A stretch of DNA of 64,000 nt, from assembly GCA_001803045.1 (NCBI GenBank), contig MHAR01000033.1, forward strand, positions 31,799 through 95,798. Direction: 5' to 3'. Shown here piece after piece: positions 37,614 to 47,388 of this stretch. Within the stretch, counting starts at the first letter, position 1; each line of letters begins with the position of its first letter. The translations under genes and the position numbers were made by a program. This DNA is from Ignavibacteria bacterium RIFOXYB12_FULL_35_14. Its GTDB lineage: Bacteria > Bacteroidota > Ignavibacteria > Ignavibacteriales > Ignavibacteriaceae. Below the pieces are notes generated by a model. The model saw only the letters and a program-made list of their open reading frames with translations. It had not been told where the DNA came from and made no database searches.

Positions 37614-38072
37614 TTATTCCACGTCTTCAAAAATAAATTTTTCATCATACACAACTTCAAACCTTTTTAACATTTCTATATACTCTTCTCTAAACGTTTT
37701 CCTCTCATGGTACTTTTCTTGATTCTCAATGTACTTTTTAACTTTATCTAATTGTGATCGTGAATAGGAAAACCCTCCATATCCTCCTTGCCACCCAAAC
37801 TTACCTCTAGGCCAATTTTGTTCATTAAAGAAATTGGTTGAACATCTTTTAACTTCTTTCACAAGAGTTGATAATGCCTCCGCAGGATTCAAACCAATGA
37901 GAAAATGAATATGATTAGGCACTCCATTTATTTAGACAAGCTTATGGTTCTTATTTCTAATTATCCCTGTTATGTATTTATAGAGGATTGTTTTCTTGTC
38001 TTTAGGAATTAGGCAATGCCTGCCTTTAACAACGATTACAATTTGAACGTAAATCTGTGTATATGTGTTTGC
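37614..38072 (-). pseudogene. decayed IS200/IS605 or RAYT (Y1) transposase
   Basis: Reading the minus strand gives an almost complete Y1-transposase: ANTYTQIYVQIVIVVKGRH, then LIPKDKKTILYKYITGII, then INGVPNHIHFLIGL (the HUH metal motif HIH), and in the C-terminal part NWPRGKFGWQGGYGGFSYS with a Tyr near it, typical of this family. Two lesions are present. A TAA stop replaces a codon at 37932-37934 (LV-stop-INGVPNHIHF), and the expected start codon is now TAG at 38073-38075, directly before ANTYTQIY. Only the downstream 102 residues remain open. It is therefore a pseudogene, once a small (about 153-residue) transposase. Palindromes lie just beyond its 3' end. Confidence 0.88.
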
Positions 38073-38113
38073 CTACAATTTGCCTTTCAAGTATTACTAA
38101 TAGAATATAAATA

Positions 38114-38917
38114 TCAATCAAAATACGGGCGCTTGTAGGTTTGTCCTTTTGGGAATTCCTCAACAAACATTTTCTTTATCATTTTCAAAGTAGAAAGAAA
38201 TAGCCGGGTTTCGTTTTCCAGCTCTTTACTTTTTACCAGGATTTCAGTCAACGCCGCTAAGCAGTTTTGAATTCCTACATATGCAATCCGGGAACTAACG
38301 TTTAACATCTCATCTTCTATTTCTTTCGACAACTTAGATTTTGCTTTTGCAGTTTGCTTCTTTCCCCAGAAACACATTCTAATTTTCACACTTATTTGGG
38401 GAATGTACCAGCTAAGCACCTGCAAGTTTTTAGTGAGAGGATTTTCAGTATCATATTTTTTGACTTCTTGGGGAAAATGTTTTTTGGCGGTATCATAATA
38501 GCGCTCAAGCTCTTTGAACATTTCTTCGGCAAGGTGAATTAACGGATTAAACTCTTTCTTTTTATCGTTCGTGTTCGGTTCATTTTTATCGAGGAATTCT
38601 TCAAAGTCATCTTCATCCTCTTCTTCATCAAACTCTAAATCTTCGTCATCATCTAATGAATCTAAGAAATCCTCCGTGTCTGAATTTTTATTAAACAATT
38701 TTTCAGCATCTTTCAATTCATCGGCTAAAAGCTTAGAATAGTGTTCAGAGTCGGTTTCGTTTTCACCTTTTAGAATATACTTTATTTCTCTCTCGGCTTC
38801 TTGCTTGAAAAGCAGACAACGATTAGTGTACGAGCATTTCTCGCACCAGCGATCGCAATAGTTATAAATTCCTGAAATGTTTTCGTGCATAAAATTAAGC
38901 TCGCTCATGGCTTTCAT
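38114..38917 (-). CDS. hypothetical protein with N-terminal Cys cluster and acidic linker
   Basis: A 267-residue protein with a CxxxCxxCxxxxxC cluster near the N-terminus (YCDRWCEKCSYTNRC). It could hold an iron-sulfur cluster or zinc, though this is not proven. A strongly acidic stretch (about residues 110-130, Asp/Glu-rich) follows, then a helical C-terminus. The ATG at 38917 overlaps the stop of the Cys-rich gene just upstream (ATGA at 38914-38917), which argues for translational coupling. A longer start at 38947 is open but less likely. No family is recognised. With the upstream gene it forms a two-gene unit. Confidence 0.65.
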   Translation of the reverse strand: MKAMSELNFMHENISGIYNYCDRWCEKCSYTNRCLLFKQEAEREIKYILKGENETDSEHYSKLLADELKDAEKLFNKNSDTEDFLDSLDDDEDLEFDEEEDEDDFEEFLDKNEPNTNDKKKEFNPLIHLAEEMFKELERYYDTAKKHFPQEVKKYDTENPLTKNLQVLSWYIPQISVKIRMCFWGKKQTAKAKSKLSKEIEDEMLNVSSRIAYVGIQNCLAALTEILVKSKELENETRLFLSTLKMIKKMFVEEFPKGQTYKRPYFD

Positions 38918-39126
38918 CCTTTTAATTTTGGCTCGAATGCACCACATTTAAATTCTTTTTCATTTCGTTGATCGTAACGGTTTAAATTGCAGAGAATGTT
39001 CTCCTCTGGATCCGTATCATCATCAGATTTGCAAAGCAAGCATAATCCGGGTTTGGGAATTGAATGCGGACTTATGGGTGTACCATCATCATCAAATATC
39101 CCACCGTTCTGAAATATATCATCCAT
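38914..39126 (-). CDS. small Cys-rich protein with GGIFDDDGTP motif
   Basis: A 70-residue protein. The start MDDIFQNGGIFDDDGTP is followed by SIPKPGLCLLCKSDDD, then ILCNLNRYDQRN and EFKCGAFEPK. Four Cys (CxxC, then single Cys in LCNLN and KCGAF) could form a small metal site. The first 18 residues closely resemble a separate 24-residue frame at 40242-40316. No signal peptide is present. It is translationally coupled to the 38114-38917 gene. I know no function for it. Confidence 0.65.
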   Translation of the reverse strand: MDDIFQNGGIFDDDGTPISPHSIPKPGLCLLCKSDDDTDPEENILCNLNRYDQRNEKEFKCGAFEPKLKG

Positions 39127-39225
39127 ACCTTTGTTCCTTTGTTGAAATACAAAAATTTATTGATCTATACCTGTATATTAAATTGTTTGCTGTGGTTTTA
39201 ACAATCTCAATATAATTATCCAAAA

Positions 39226-40164
39226 TTAATCTAATTTGTTCTCCCACCACTTTAAAATACGTAATGCTCTCAATGTATTCCATCTGCTTGATTCGCCGAC
39301 TATTTCCATTTCAAAAAAATATCTTCCCGCATGGCGGTTTTGCAATTGCCATTTTCCATCTTCTCCCTTTCTTTTAATCACAAGCTCGATAGCTTCATTT
39401 ATTCTGTTATCTTTCGATGCATTTAAATCTTGAAAAAAATCGAGCGCTCTTAACACATCATATCTCCAACCGGTTGGAAAAGCAAATCTGGTCATTTTAC
39501 TGTCAACAATATTTCCTGTGCGATGCGATCTGAAAAATTTGTGAACCAGCAAAAACTCTATTCCTTTACTTATGCTTTTTGAAATTCTTTTGTTATCCGG
39601 TTCATAATTTCTCTGGTATTCTTTTAATCCTTCAAGGACATTTATAGTTGTGTGAAACGAACTGTGAGTTGCCCCTTTATAGGAACGGCAATTCCAGCCG
39701 CCATCTTCCATTTGCTGTTGCAGCAAGTGAGAAACCAGACTTTTTATTCTCGGGTCTTCAAAATGGAAATACGAGAGTATAGAAAGAATAATACCAGTAA
39801 CACACGTTTCGCTGTGTTTATACTGCGAGAAATAATTTATTCCTCCATCTTCATAAAATCCCTCGTCCAATAGAATCTTACAAGCTTTAAGTACTGGCTT
39901 ATGACCAGGAATTAAACCAAGATTCTTTAGGAGAAGCATTGTGTAAGTTGTCGAAATCCATTTGCGACTGTAAAGTGAATCAGCCCACTTACCATCATGT
40001 TGTTGATAAGAAAGCAGCTTGGCGCCCCAGCCTTGAGAAGAAATCTTTTTTCTTTCTGCAAGTATCTTGCTTCGCGAAGAAACGTTAAGATAGTGCATCG
40101 TTTGCCATCGCAATGATGGGTCGCCGTTAAGAAGCCATTTGATGATTTCATTTTTAACTAACAT
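39226..40164 (-). CDS. prenyltransferase/squalene-cyclase-fold-like protein
   Basis: A 312-residue helical protein. It starts LLNGDPSLRWQTMHYL and has repeated short units such as LLSYQQHDGKWAD, GGINYF and EDGGWNCRSYKGATH, with QxxGxW-like motifs, the pattern of the alpha/alpha toroid found in terpene cyclases and prenyltransferases. No DxDD cyclase motif or prenyltransferase zinc site is evident, so it may be a non-enzymatic relative. It is on the same strand as the small-protein cluster on both sides. Substrate unknown. Confidence 0.65.
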   Translation of the reverse strand: MLVKNEIIKWLLNGDPSLRWQTMHYLNVSSRSKILAERKKISSQGWGAKLLSYQQHDGKWADSLYSRKWISTTYTMLLLKNLGLIPGHKPVLKACKILLDEGFYEDGGINYFSQYKHSETCVTGIILSILSYFHFEDPRIKSLVSHLLQQQMEDGGWNCRSYKGATHSSFHTTINVLEGLKEYQRNYEPDNKRISKSISKGIEFLLVHKFFRSHRTGNIVDSKMTRFAFPTGWRYDVLRALDFFQDLNASKDNRINEAIELVIKRKGEDGKWQLQNRHAGRYFFEMEIVGESSRWNTLRALRILKWWENKLD

Positions 40165-40241
40165 TTAAGTTAGATTTTTTTAATAATAAATTAAGAGAAG
40201 TTCGCTTAAGTATTCGTTGTGTCTAATACTGTGGCTAAAGA

Positions 40242-40316
40242 CTATTGTTTTCTCGATTTTGGAGTTCCGTCATCATCAAATACTCCGCCTCTTTGAAAAA
40301 GATTTTTTTCTTCCAT
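40242..40316 (-). CDS. 24-residue peptide frame with GGVFDDDGTP motif
   Basis: The frame starts MEEKNLFQRGGVFDDDGTP, then KSRKQ, then stop. It shares FQ-x-GG-(I/V)-FDDDGTP with the start of the 70-residue Cys-rich protein at 38914-39126, which extends further. It lies 5 nt after the basic repeat-like protein at 40321-40710. It may be a truncated paralog or a real short peptide. The conserved motif is the only support. Confidence 0.35.
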   Translation of the reverse strand: MEEKNLFQRGGVFDDDGTPKSRKQ

Positions 40317-40320
40317 AACA

Positions 40321-40710
40321 TCATTTTTTACTTTTAAGTTTTTTTCTGCTTTCGAGTACTCTTTTAATAGTGTTCATTCTATAAACACTGTCTGTATGAT
40401 ACCTTTCCCTGGCAGCGTTTTTGGTTTTTTCGTGATAGGTGGGATCATTTTGATATTTTTCTCTATAATATTTTTTAATGCGTTCACGATACTCAACATC
40501 TTCCCTGTATTTTTTCCTAGCTTGCCTAAGATACTTGATGCGTTTTTTTTCATAATAAACCGAGGAAATTTTTTTCTTGCTTTCATAGATTAAACTTATT
40601 TTTTTAATAAAAATATACCCTGTGATAAAGGTACTTGCCATTTTCATAAACAAACTTTGCGCTGAAAAACTTGTCTTGAAAAAGCCACTCGAGAAAAATT
40701 TTATCTCCAT
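40321..40710 (-). CDS. Lys/Arg-rich repeat-like hypothetical protein (start uncertain)
   Basis: The last 80 residues are strongly basic and contain related units: KYREDVEYRERIKKYY, then KYQNDPTYHEKTKN, then RYHTDSVYRMNT, each about 20 residues long, as in coiled basic repeats. The frame's upstream part overlaps the Nudix gene out of frame and looks non-coding, so the true start is unclear. An ATG at 40586 in the next frame reads MKARKK and would join this frame if an A were added to the A7 run at 40569-40575. So it may be about 90 residues with a frameshift, programmed or an error. Function is unknown. Confidence 0.4.
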   Translation of the reverse strand: MEIKFFSSGFFKTSFSAQSLFMKMASTFITGYIFIKKISLIYESKKKISSVYYEKKRIKYLRQARKKYREDVEYRERIKKYYREKYQNDPTYHEKTKNAARERYHTDSVYRMNTIKRVLESRKKLKSKK

Positions 40711-41068
40711 TCCACAAATTCAATTCTGTCAATTTCTCATTTGGAATCCATTCAAGATTTCCTTCGTGTGAATCAATTAACTCCCCCGAATATTCCTCTG
40801 CTGTAAAAATGAAAACATGCCAATCCTCTTTTCCATCAAAACAAGGAAACGATATAAATCCATGCATTCTTGGGTTTGTTATAGTTAATCCGGCCTCTTC
40901 TTTCACTTCGCGAATTACGCAATCTTCAGGGCTTTCGCCGTCATCGAATTTTCCTCCAAGTCCATTCCATTTTCCTTCGTGATAGTCATTCTCTTTTTTA
41001 ATACGATGAATCATTAAGGTTTTATTAGAGTTATTATCCATTACGTAACAGAGCGTTGCAAGCTTCAT
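40604..41068 (-). CDS. Nudix hydrolase (8-oxo-dGTP diphosphatase-like)
   Basis: A 154-residue Nudix protein with a complete Nudix box: GGKFDDGESPEDCVIREVKEEAGL is the GX5EX7REUXEEXGU pattern (about residues 37-60). The preceding KWNGLG and the start ATLCYVMDNNSNKTLMIHR fit the MutT-like group that cleans up oxidised or non-canonical nucleoside triphosphates. The tail WIPNEKLTELNLWNGDKIFLEWL is typical of NUDIX enzymes of this type. No signal peptide. The basic repeat-like gene follows downstream, overlapping its end. Substrate is not resolved by the sequence. Confidence 0.88.
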   Translation of the reverse strand: MKLATLCYVMDNNSNKTLMIHRIKKENDYHEGKWNGLGGKFDDGESPEDCVIREVKEEAGLTITNPRMHGFISFPCFDGKEDWHVFIFTAEEYSGELIDSHEGNLEWIPNEKLTELNLWNGDKIFLEWLFQDKFFSAKFVYENGKYLYHRVYFY

Positions 41069-41285
41069 GATAAATTTTTCTTTTAAAAATATGGGTGTTG
41101 TAATTGATATTTTGGTGCTTTATGTTTTAACTGATTGTTAAAATAATTTATGTAAATATAGTCAATTTTAAATTCCTGCTTTTTAAATAATTTTAAATAT
41201 TTGTCCTGCAATCTCTTACTTTTATGTTTGAGTTATTGATATATTTTCTTAAAATTGAAAAACAAAAAAGGAGACCCAAAGCAAG

Positions 41286-41576
41286 ATGACTGAAGTTAGC
41301 AAAGTTTTGAATGATTCTGCTAGAATGGATGAGGATCAGTTTAAAGAGATGATTTCCCGGAATACTTTTCTTCCGGATGCTCGCAATTCCGAAATTCTTT
41401 TTGTCTCTGATTTAGATGACGAAGATGAGGAAGAATTTGAAGATGAAGACGGGGATGAGGATGAAGAACTTTTTGATGAAGATGAAATAGAAGAAGAGGG
41501 TTACGAAGAAGATTTTGACTTCGACGAAGAAGATGATGAAGAACCTGAAGACGAAGACGTGAGAACATACAAGTAG
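41286..41576 (+). CDS. highly acidic hypothetical protein
   Basis: A 96-residue protein. The first 40 residues (MTEVSKVLNDSARMDEDQF) look folded, and the rest is nearly all Asp and Glu with few other residues. A strong GGAGA lies upstream of the ATG. Acidic tails of this kind often bind basic proteins, RNA-binding partners or metal ions, or mimic nucleic acid, but no role can be stated. It is tail to tail with hldD, with 4 nt between the stop codons. Confidence 0.6.
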   Translation: MTEVSKVLNDSARMDEDQFKEMISRNTFLPDARNSEILFVSDLDDEDEEEFEDEDGDEDEELFDEDEIEEEGYEEDFDFDEEDDEEPEDEDVRTYK

Positions 41577-41580
41577 TTAG

Positions 41581-42552
41581 CTATACACCAAAATATTTTT
41601 CCCTTAAAAGAAAATTCTTAACATAGTCGGTTACGCCTTCTTCCAAAGATTGAGGGGATTTTGTGTAGCCAGCTTTTCTTATTTTATCCACTTTTGCTTC
41701 TGTATAATATTGGTATTTATGCTCAAGATGTTTAGGCATTTCAATGTAATTGATATTTACAGGCTTATCGAGTGCATTGAATATTGCGATTACCAAATCA
41801 TTCCATGTTCTTGCTTTTCCAGAACCAACATTATAAAGTCCGTTTTTGTCCTTGTTTTTTAAAAACCAAAGCGTCATGTCTACGGCGTCTTTTACATAAA
41901 TAAAATCTCGCATTTGCTCGCCGTCCTTGTATGCTGGATTCTTCGATTTAAATAATCTCACATACCCTTCGTCTCTAATTTGTTCAAACGCTTTGTGAAC
42001 AACACTCCGCATATCGCCTTTGTGATATTCGTTAGGCCCATAAACATTAAAATATTTTAGCCCGACAATACAGTTCAACATGTTTTGTTTAATCGCCCAA
42101 AGATCAAACAGTTGTTTTGAATATCCGTACATGTTAAGCGGATTTAATATCGCGACAGAATTTTCGTCATCGTCAAAACCCTTGCTGCCATCGCCATAAG
42201 TTGCACCCGACGATGCATAAATAAATCTTACTTTGTTGGCAATCGAAAATTGCGCGAGCTTCTTTGTGTATTCATAATTATTTCTTATGAGGTAATCTGC
42301 ATCCTTTTCTGTTGTAGAAGAGTTTGCCCCCATGTGAATGATTGCATTGAAATTATACTTTAAATCCTTTTCAAGGTTATTTATAAAGTCATTTTTATTA
42401 ATGAAATCAACAAATCGCAATCCGACTAAGTTTTTCCACTTATCGCCCTGTCCAAGCTCATCAACAATAACGATATTATCATCGCCTAAAGAATTTAGCC
42501 GCCAAATAATTGCGCTTCCAATAAATCCTGCTCCGCCTGTAACTGCAATCAT
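41581..42552 (-). CDS. hldD: ADP-L-glycero-D-manno-heptose-6-epimerase
   Basis: A 323-residue extended short-chain dehydrogenase. It has the NAD(P)-binding Gly motif TGGAGFIGSAII at the start, the catalytic YGYSK (Tyr-x3-Lys), and the family patterns IIHMGANSSTTEKD, KYFNVYGPNEYHKGDMRSV and YKDGEQMRDFIYVKD, which match HldD/RfaD. It inverts C6 of ADP-D-glycero-manno-heptose to make the heptose of the lipopolysaccharide core. Presence of this gene implies a heptose-containing outer membrane glycolipid. Length is normal. It is divergent from metH with 96 nt between the start codons. Confidence 0.92.
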   Translation of the reverse strand: MIAVTGGAGFIGSAIIWRLNSLGDDNIVIVDELGQGDKWKNLVGLRFVDFINKNDFINNLEKDLKYNFNAIIHMGANSSTTEKDADYLIRNNYEYTKKLAQFSIANKVRFIYASSGATYGDGSKGFDDDENSVAILNPLNMYGYSKQLFDLWAIKQNMLNCIVGLKYFNVYGPNEYHKGDMRSVVHKAFEQIRDEGYVRLFKSKNPAYKDGEQMRDFIYVKDAVDMTLWFLKNKDKNGLYNVGSGKARTWNDLVIAIFNALDKPVNINYIEMPKHLEHKYQYYTEAKVDKIRKAGYTKSPQSLEEGVTDYVKNFLLREKYFGV

Positions 42553-42648
42553 ACATATCTCGAATAATTTTTTAACGAATCTAAATTAATTATATTTGTC
42601 TCTGTATCAAATAGTATGACATTCAATAATAGAATATAAAATACGCTG

Positions 42649-45600
42649 ATGAACTATACTTTAGAGAGCTTGCAAAATATTTTACAAAAGAGAATTCTCG
42701 TTTTAGATGGCGCAATGGGCACAATGATCCAGCGCCATAAATTAACGGAGAAAGATTTTCGCGGTGAAAGATTTAAAGATCATTCGCATGACCTTAAGGG
42801 CAACAATGATTTGCTTAATATTACACATCCAGAAATTATTAAAAATATTCATAAGGCATACCTTGAGGCCGGTGCCGATATAATCGAAACAAACACCTTC
42901 AGCGCAAATTCTATTTCACAAGCCGACTATAAGCTTGAACACACCGCCTATGAAATTAATTTCGAGGCAGCTAAAATCGCAAAAGCAGCGGCACAAGAAT
43001 TCACAGCACAAAACCCCAGCAAGCCAAGATTTGTCGCCGGAGCATTGGGTCCAACAAACAGAACCGCATCATTATCTCCTGATGTTAATGATCCCGGTTA
43101 CCGCGCCATCACATTTGATAAGCTTGCCAAAGCTTATGGCGAACAAGCAAAGGGGTTGATTGATGGCGGTACGGACATACTTTTGGTAGAAACAATTTTC
43201 GATACGCTGAACGCTAAAGCTGCCATTTATGCTATTCAAGAATATTGCAATAAAAATAATATAAACATCCCGGTAATGATCTCTGGAACAATTGTAGATC
43301 AAAGCGGCAGAACTCTTTCAGGGCAAACCACCGAAGCATTTTGGATTTCGGTTTCACACACAAAAAATCTGCTTTGTGTTGGATTAAACTGTTCGCTTGG
43401 TGGTAAGCAAATGCGGCCCTTCATCGAAGAGCTTTCAAGAATTGCCCCGGTGTTTGTAAGCATCTATCCTAATGCAGGTCTTCCAAATGAAATGGGAGAG
43501 TACGATGAAACTGCTGAAGCCATGTCTGAAATACTAAATGACTTTGGAGAGAATGGATTCTTCAATATCGTTGGCGGCTGCTGCGGTACAACCCCTGAGC
43601 ACATAAAAGCAATAACTAAAGTGGCAAAAAATATTAAACCACGAAAAATTCCTGATGGTAAACCTTTCTTACAGTTAAGCGGACTTGAGCCGCTTATTGT
43701 TCGTCCCGAATCAAATTTCATTAATGTGGGCGAACGAACAAATATTACCGGCTCAAAAAATTTTGCAAAACACATCTTGGCTGGAAATTACAACAGCGCT
43801 TTATCAATAGCCAGAAATCAGGTTGATGGCGGTGCCCAGATCTTAGATGTTAACCTCGATGAAGGTTTGCTCGATTCCGAAGAAGCGATGACTAAATTCC
43901 TTAATCTTCTTTCTTCAGAACCTGATATCGCAAAGCTTCCTATAATGATTGATTCGTCAAAATGGAGTGTGATTGAAGCAGGGTTAAAATGTATTCAAGG
44001 AAAATGCATTGTAAATTCAATAAGCTTGAAGGAAGGTGAAGAAGCTTTTAAAGAACATGCAAAAAAAATCCGGCAATATGGTGCAGCAATTATTGTAATG
44101 GCTTTCGATGAAAAAGGTCAGGGCGATTCTTTTCAAAGAAGAGTTGAGATTTGTGAACGTGCATATAAAATTCTTACGAAGGAAATTGGTTTCCCGCCGC
44201 AGGATATAATTTTTGATCCAAATGTTTTAACACTCGCAACTGGGATTGAAGAACATAACAACTACGGAGTGGATTTTATTGAGGCTGTCCGCTGGATAAA
44301 ACAAAATCTGCCTTTAACAAAAGTAAGCGGCGGAATAAGCAATGTTTCGTTTTCTTTCAGAGGAAACATTGTTGTTCGAGAGGCAATGCATTCGGCTTTT
44401 CTCTATCATTCAATTAAGGCCGGACTTGATATGGGAATTGTTAATGCCGGTCAGCTTGAAGTCTATGAGGAAATTCCAAAAAATCTTTTAGCTCTTGTTG
44501 AAGATGTAATTCTTAATCGCCATCCGGAAGCTACTGAGAGGTTGGTTGCTTTTGCTGAAACAGTGAAGCAAAAAGATAAAGAGGTCGCCAAAATTGAGGA
44601 GTGGCGAAATTGGAGTGTAGAAGAACGACTGAAACATTCACTTGTAAAAGGCATTGATGAGTTTATAGAAAAAGATACTGAAGAAGCCCGCAACAATTAT
44701 CCAAAGCCGCTCAATATAATTGAGGGTCCGCTGATGGCGGGAATGAATGTGGTCGGAGACTTGTTCGGTGCCGGTAAAATGTTTTTACCTCAAGTTGTTA
44801 AAAGTGCAAGAGTAATGAAGAAATCGGTGGCGTATCTCATTCCTTTTTTGGAGGTTGAAAAACAAAATACAGGCGCAAAGATTGGCGCGGGAAGAATCCT
44901 GTTGGCAACCGTTAAGGGTGATGTTCACGACATTGGCAAAAACATTGTTGGTGTTGTACTCGGCTGCAATAACTATGAGATAATTGATCTTGGTGTTATG
45001 GTCAGCTCAGAAAAAATTTTGCAGGCTGCGATTGATCATAGTGTTGATGTAATTGGTTTAAGCGGCCTCATCACACCTTCTCTTGATGAGATGGTTCATG
45101 TTGCAAAGGAAATGGAACGGCTTAACATGAAACTCCCTCTTTTGATTGGCGGAGCCACAACATCCCGCGTTCACACTGCCGTTAAGATTGCTCCAAATTA
45201 CGGTGCACCCGTGGTTCATGTTTTGGACGCATCTCGAAGCGTTCCTGTTGTCAGCAATCTCATAAATCCTGATACGAAGGTTCAATCGGATTTCATGCAA
45301 AGTGTTAAAGCCGAGTATGATCAGGTTCGCATTAATCACTCTAAAAAATTGGCGGCAAAAAATTTCGTTTCGTTATCGCAAGCTAGACAAAACAGATTTT
45401 CTTCGGATTGGAATAAACTTCAAATCAAAAAACCGGAGAAGCTGGGTGTAACTCTATTGCAAAATTATTCCCTATCTGCTCTTCGTAAGTATATTGATTG
45501 GACTCCGTTTTTCTTGACATGGGAATTGAAAGGAAAATATCCCGCAATTTTTAAAAATGATAAATATGGAAAAGAAGCGACACGACTTTTTGAAGATGCC

Positions 45601-46353
45601 AACAAATTATTGGATAGAATAATTAATGAAAATTTGATTGCGGCCTCTGGCGCGTTCGGATTATTTCCTGCAAATACCGTTGCAATTGATGATATTGAAA
45701 TTTATTCGGACGATTCGCGGAAAGGCGTTCGCAATGTTTTGCACACTTTAAGATCCCAGGGAGAAAAAGCTCAGGATTCTCATAATCTTGCTCTTGCAGA
45801 TTACATTGCTCCAAAAGAAAGTAGATTAAAAGATTACATTGGCGCTTTTGCGGTTACAGCGGGAATTGGAATTGAAAGAATTGTACAACAATTTGAAAAA
45901 GATTATGATGATTACAATAGTATAATGATGAAAGCATTGGCAGATCGCCTCGCAGAAGCTTTTGCAGAACATTTGCACGAGCTGGTAAGAAAAAAATATT
46001 GGGGATATTCTTCTGAGGAAAACCTTTCCAGCGACGAACTTATCAAGGAAACTTATCAAGGTATACGGCCAGCACCGGGTTATCCTGCACAACCGGATCA
46101 TACTGAGAAACGCACAATCTTTGAATTGCTTGATGTTGAAAAAAATGTTGGCATAACATTAACCGAAAGTCTTGCAATGCATCCCGCCGCCTCTGTGTGC
46201 GGATTATACTTTGCGCATCCCGAAGCAAAATATTTTAATGTTGGTAAGATTGGAAAAGACCAGGTGCTCGATTATCACAAACGCAAGGGTATGAGTATCG
46301 ACGAAACAGAGCGCTGGCTCAGGCCTATTTTGAATTATGATGAGGGGGAATAA
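42649..46353 (+). CDS. metH: cobalamin-dependent methionine synthase
   Basis: A 1234-residue complete MetH. Domains in order: the homocysteine-binding barrel with zinc Cys248 (GLNCSLGG), Cys311 and Cys312 (GGCCGTT); the pterin-binding domain (about 355-615, [14 protein letters not shown] and [10 protein letters not shown]); the cap and B12-binding domain with the axial His760 in [12 protein letters not shown]; and the C-terminal activation domain with [15 protein letters not shown]. It methylates homocysteine with 5-methyltetrahydrofolate through bound cobalamin and is reactivated by S-adenosylmethionine. All key ligands are kept. No cobalamin riboswitch is seen in the short upstream region. 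Confidence 0.97.
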   Translation: MNYTLESLQNILQKRILVLDGAMGTMIQRHKLTEKDFRGERFKDHSHDLKGNNDLLNITHPEIIKNIHKAYLEAGADIIETNTFSANSISQADYKLEHTAYEINFEAAKIAKAAAQEFTAQNPSKPRFVAGALGPTNRTASLSPDVNDPGYRAITFDKLAKAYGEQAKGLIDGGTDILLVETIFDTLNAKAAIYAIQEYCNKNNINIPVMISGTIVDQSGRTLSGQTTEAFWISVSHTKNLLCVGLNCSLGGKQMRPFIEELSRIAPVFVSIYPNAGLPNEMGEYDETAEAMSEILNDFGENGFFNIVGGCCGTTPEHIKAITKVAKNIKPRKIPDGKPFLQLSGLEPLIVRPESNFINVGERTNITGSKNFAKHILAGNYNSALSIARNQVDGGAQILDVNLDEGLLDSEEAMTKFLNLLSSEPDIAKLPIMIDSSKWSVIEAGLKCIQGKCIVNSISLKEGEEAFKEHAKKIRQYGAAIIVMAFDEKGQGDSFQRRVEICERAYKILTKEIGFPPQDIIFDPNVLTLATGIEEHNNYGVDFIEAVRWIKQNLPLTKVSGGISNVSFSFRGNIVVREAMHSAFLYHSIKAGLDMGIVNAGQLEVYEEIPKNLLALVEDVILNRHPEATERLVAFAETVKQKDKEVAKIEEWRNWSVEERLKHSLVKGIDEFIEKDTEEARNNYPKPLNIIEGPLMAGMNVVGDLFGAGKMFLPQVVKSARVMKKSVAYLIPFLEVEKQNTGAKIGAGRILLATVKGDVHDIGKNIVGVVLGCNNYEIIDLGVMVSSEKILQAAIDHSVDVIGLSGLITPSLDEMVHVAKEMERLNMKLPLLIGGATTSRVHTAVKIAPNYGAPVVHVLDASRSVPVVSNLINPDTKVQSDFMQSVKAEYDQVRINHSKKLAAKNFVSLSQARQNRFSSDWNKLQIKKPEKLGVTLLQNYSLSALRKYIDWTPFFLTWELKGKYPAIFKNDKYGKEATRLFEDANKLLDRIINENLIAASGAFGLFPANTVAIDDIEIYSDDSRKGVRNVLHTLRSQGEKAQDSHNLALADYIAPKESRLKDYIGAFAVTAGIGIERIVQQFEKDYDDYNSIMMKALADRLAEAFAEHLHELVRKKYWGYSSEENLSSDELIKETYQGIRPAPGYPAQPDHTEKRTIFELLDVEKNVGITLTESLAMHPAASVCGLYFAHPEAKYFNVGKIGKDQVLDYHKRKGMSIDETERWLRPILNYDEGE

Positions 46354-46387
46354 TCTTTTAAACAATACTCACATAGCTGTCATTCCG

Positions 46388-46460
46388 TCCGCCTTAGGCG
46401 GAGTGATCGGAATTGAACCTTTTAATATCATGAATTAAATGGATACCGAAAGGAATTCGG
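46388..46460. repeat. short palindromic repeats between metH and a barrel gene
   Basis: TCCGCCTTAGGCGGA (46388-46402) and CCGAAAGGAATTCGG (46446-46460) are palindromes in the gap between convergent genes. They are of the kind spread in intergenic DNA of this group and could also act as terminators. Confidence 0.55.
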
Positions 46461-46491
46461 CATGATAAAATCACGCTTGAAGAAAAATATT

Positions 46492-47031
46492 TCAAAACTT
46501 AAAATCCACGCCCAGCTCAAGTGCGCCGTAGCTTAATGTTCCGAAGCCGACTCTTCCCATAAGTGCAATTGTTGGAGTTATCCAATATCTTGTGCCGCCA
46601 TGAAATCCCAGCCACATTCCGCCGTGTGATGGTTCGGTATAATAAATACTGTTAGAAGATTTTAAATCAACAGAACCTGCGTCATAAGCCAAGACTGCTC
46701 CGACCCAAGGATCAATTTTTTTGTTGTCTATTTTAAAGTGATAATTAAATTGCCCGCCAATTAAAATGTTTGTATAGCTCCAGCTTCCGCCAAAAAAGCT
46801 TTCCTTGTAGCCCCAATACCGGAAGATTCCCCCGGCACCGACTGTTCCAAAATCTTTAATTACAAAAGCATATTCGTAATTCAATCCCAATTGTGCTGTT
46901 GAACCGAGAAAAGATAATCCGATAGAAGGGCCCAGATAATGCTTCTCAACTTCATACTGAGCCTTTGTGTTAATAACAAACAGAGCCGAAAGTAAATAAG
47001 CATACGTGGTTCTTAAAATTTGTTTTTTCAT
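46492..47031 (-). CDS. outer-membrane beta-barrel protein
   Basis: A 179-residue exported protein with a signal peptide (MKKQILRTTYAYLL, cleavage near INTKAQ). The rest alternates hydrophobic strands with aromatic ends, such as GLNYEYAFVIKDFGTVGAGG and GFHGGTRYWITP, and it ends in a strand closing with Phe (ELGVDFKF), as outer-membrane barrels do. The ATG at 47031 is chosen because a GGAGA lies just upstream. A longer frame from 47091 adds residues without a signal. It is tail to tail with metH. Its ligand or role is unknown. Confidence 0.75.
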   Translation of the reverse strand: MKKQILRTTYAYLLSALFVINTKAQYEVEKHYLGPSIGLSFLGSTAQLGLNYEYAFVIKDFGTVGAGGIFRYWGYKESFFGGSWSYTNILIGGQFNYHFKIDNKKIDPWVGAVLAYDAGSVDLKSSNSIYYTEPSHGGMWLGFHGGTRYWITPTIALMGRVGFGTLSYGALELGVDFKF

Positions 47032-47388
47032 TTTTTCTCCTATCGGTGTAATTGAAAAACCTCTCCCAAAAATTAAAACTATTGCATGCATAATTCAAAT
47101 ACGTTTTATGTTACTTGCTAATTTTAGTTCGTTCGGGTGAAGGCTTGGAAAAACCCACTATTGTTCATTATTGTTAACTATAAATAATAGATTTATTAAC
47201 ATTTCCGATTAAATTGCAGGTTTATTTGTCAGAGCATAAGATGCAAGGCACTTTGGTAAAATATTTTCAAAAATTTCTTGATTGTTTTGTTTTACAAAGT
47301 TAGTTTTAGGGTGAGGGTTTTTTAGTTTGTCCGTAACTTTTTTGGCATCTAGTCGTAATCTTCAATCACAAATAAAAAGGAGAATCAC

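Noticed and set aside
42553..42648. Cobalamin riboswitch before metH
   Set aside because: Only 96 nt separate hldD and metH starts, and no B12-box-like sequence is visible.
46492..47091. Longer start (47091) for the barrel gene
   Set aside because: The extra residues lack a signal peptide, while ATG 47031 has GGAGA and begins a good signal peptide.
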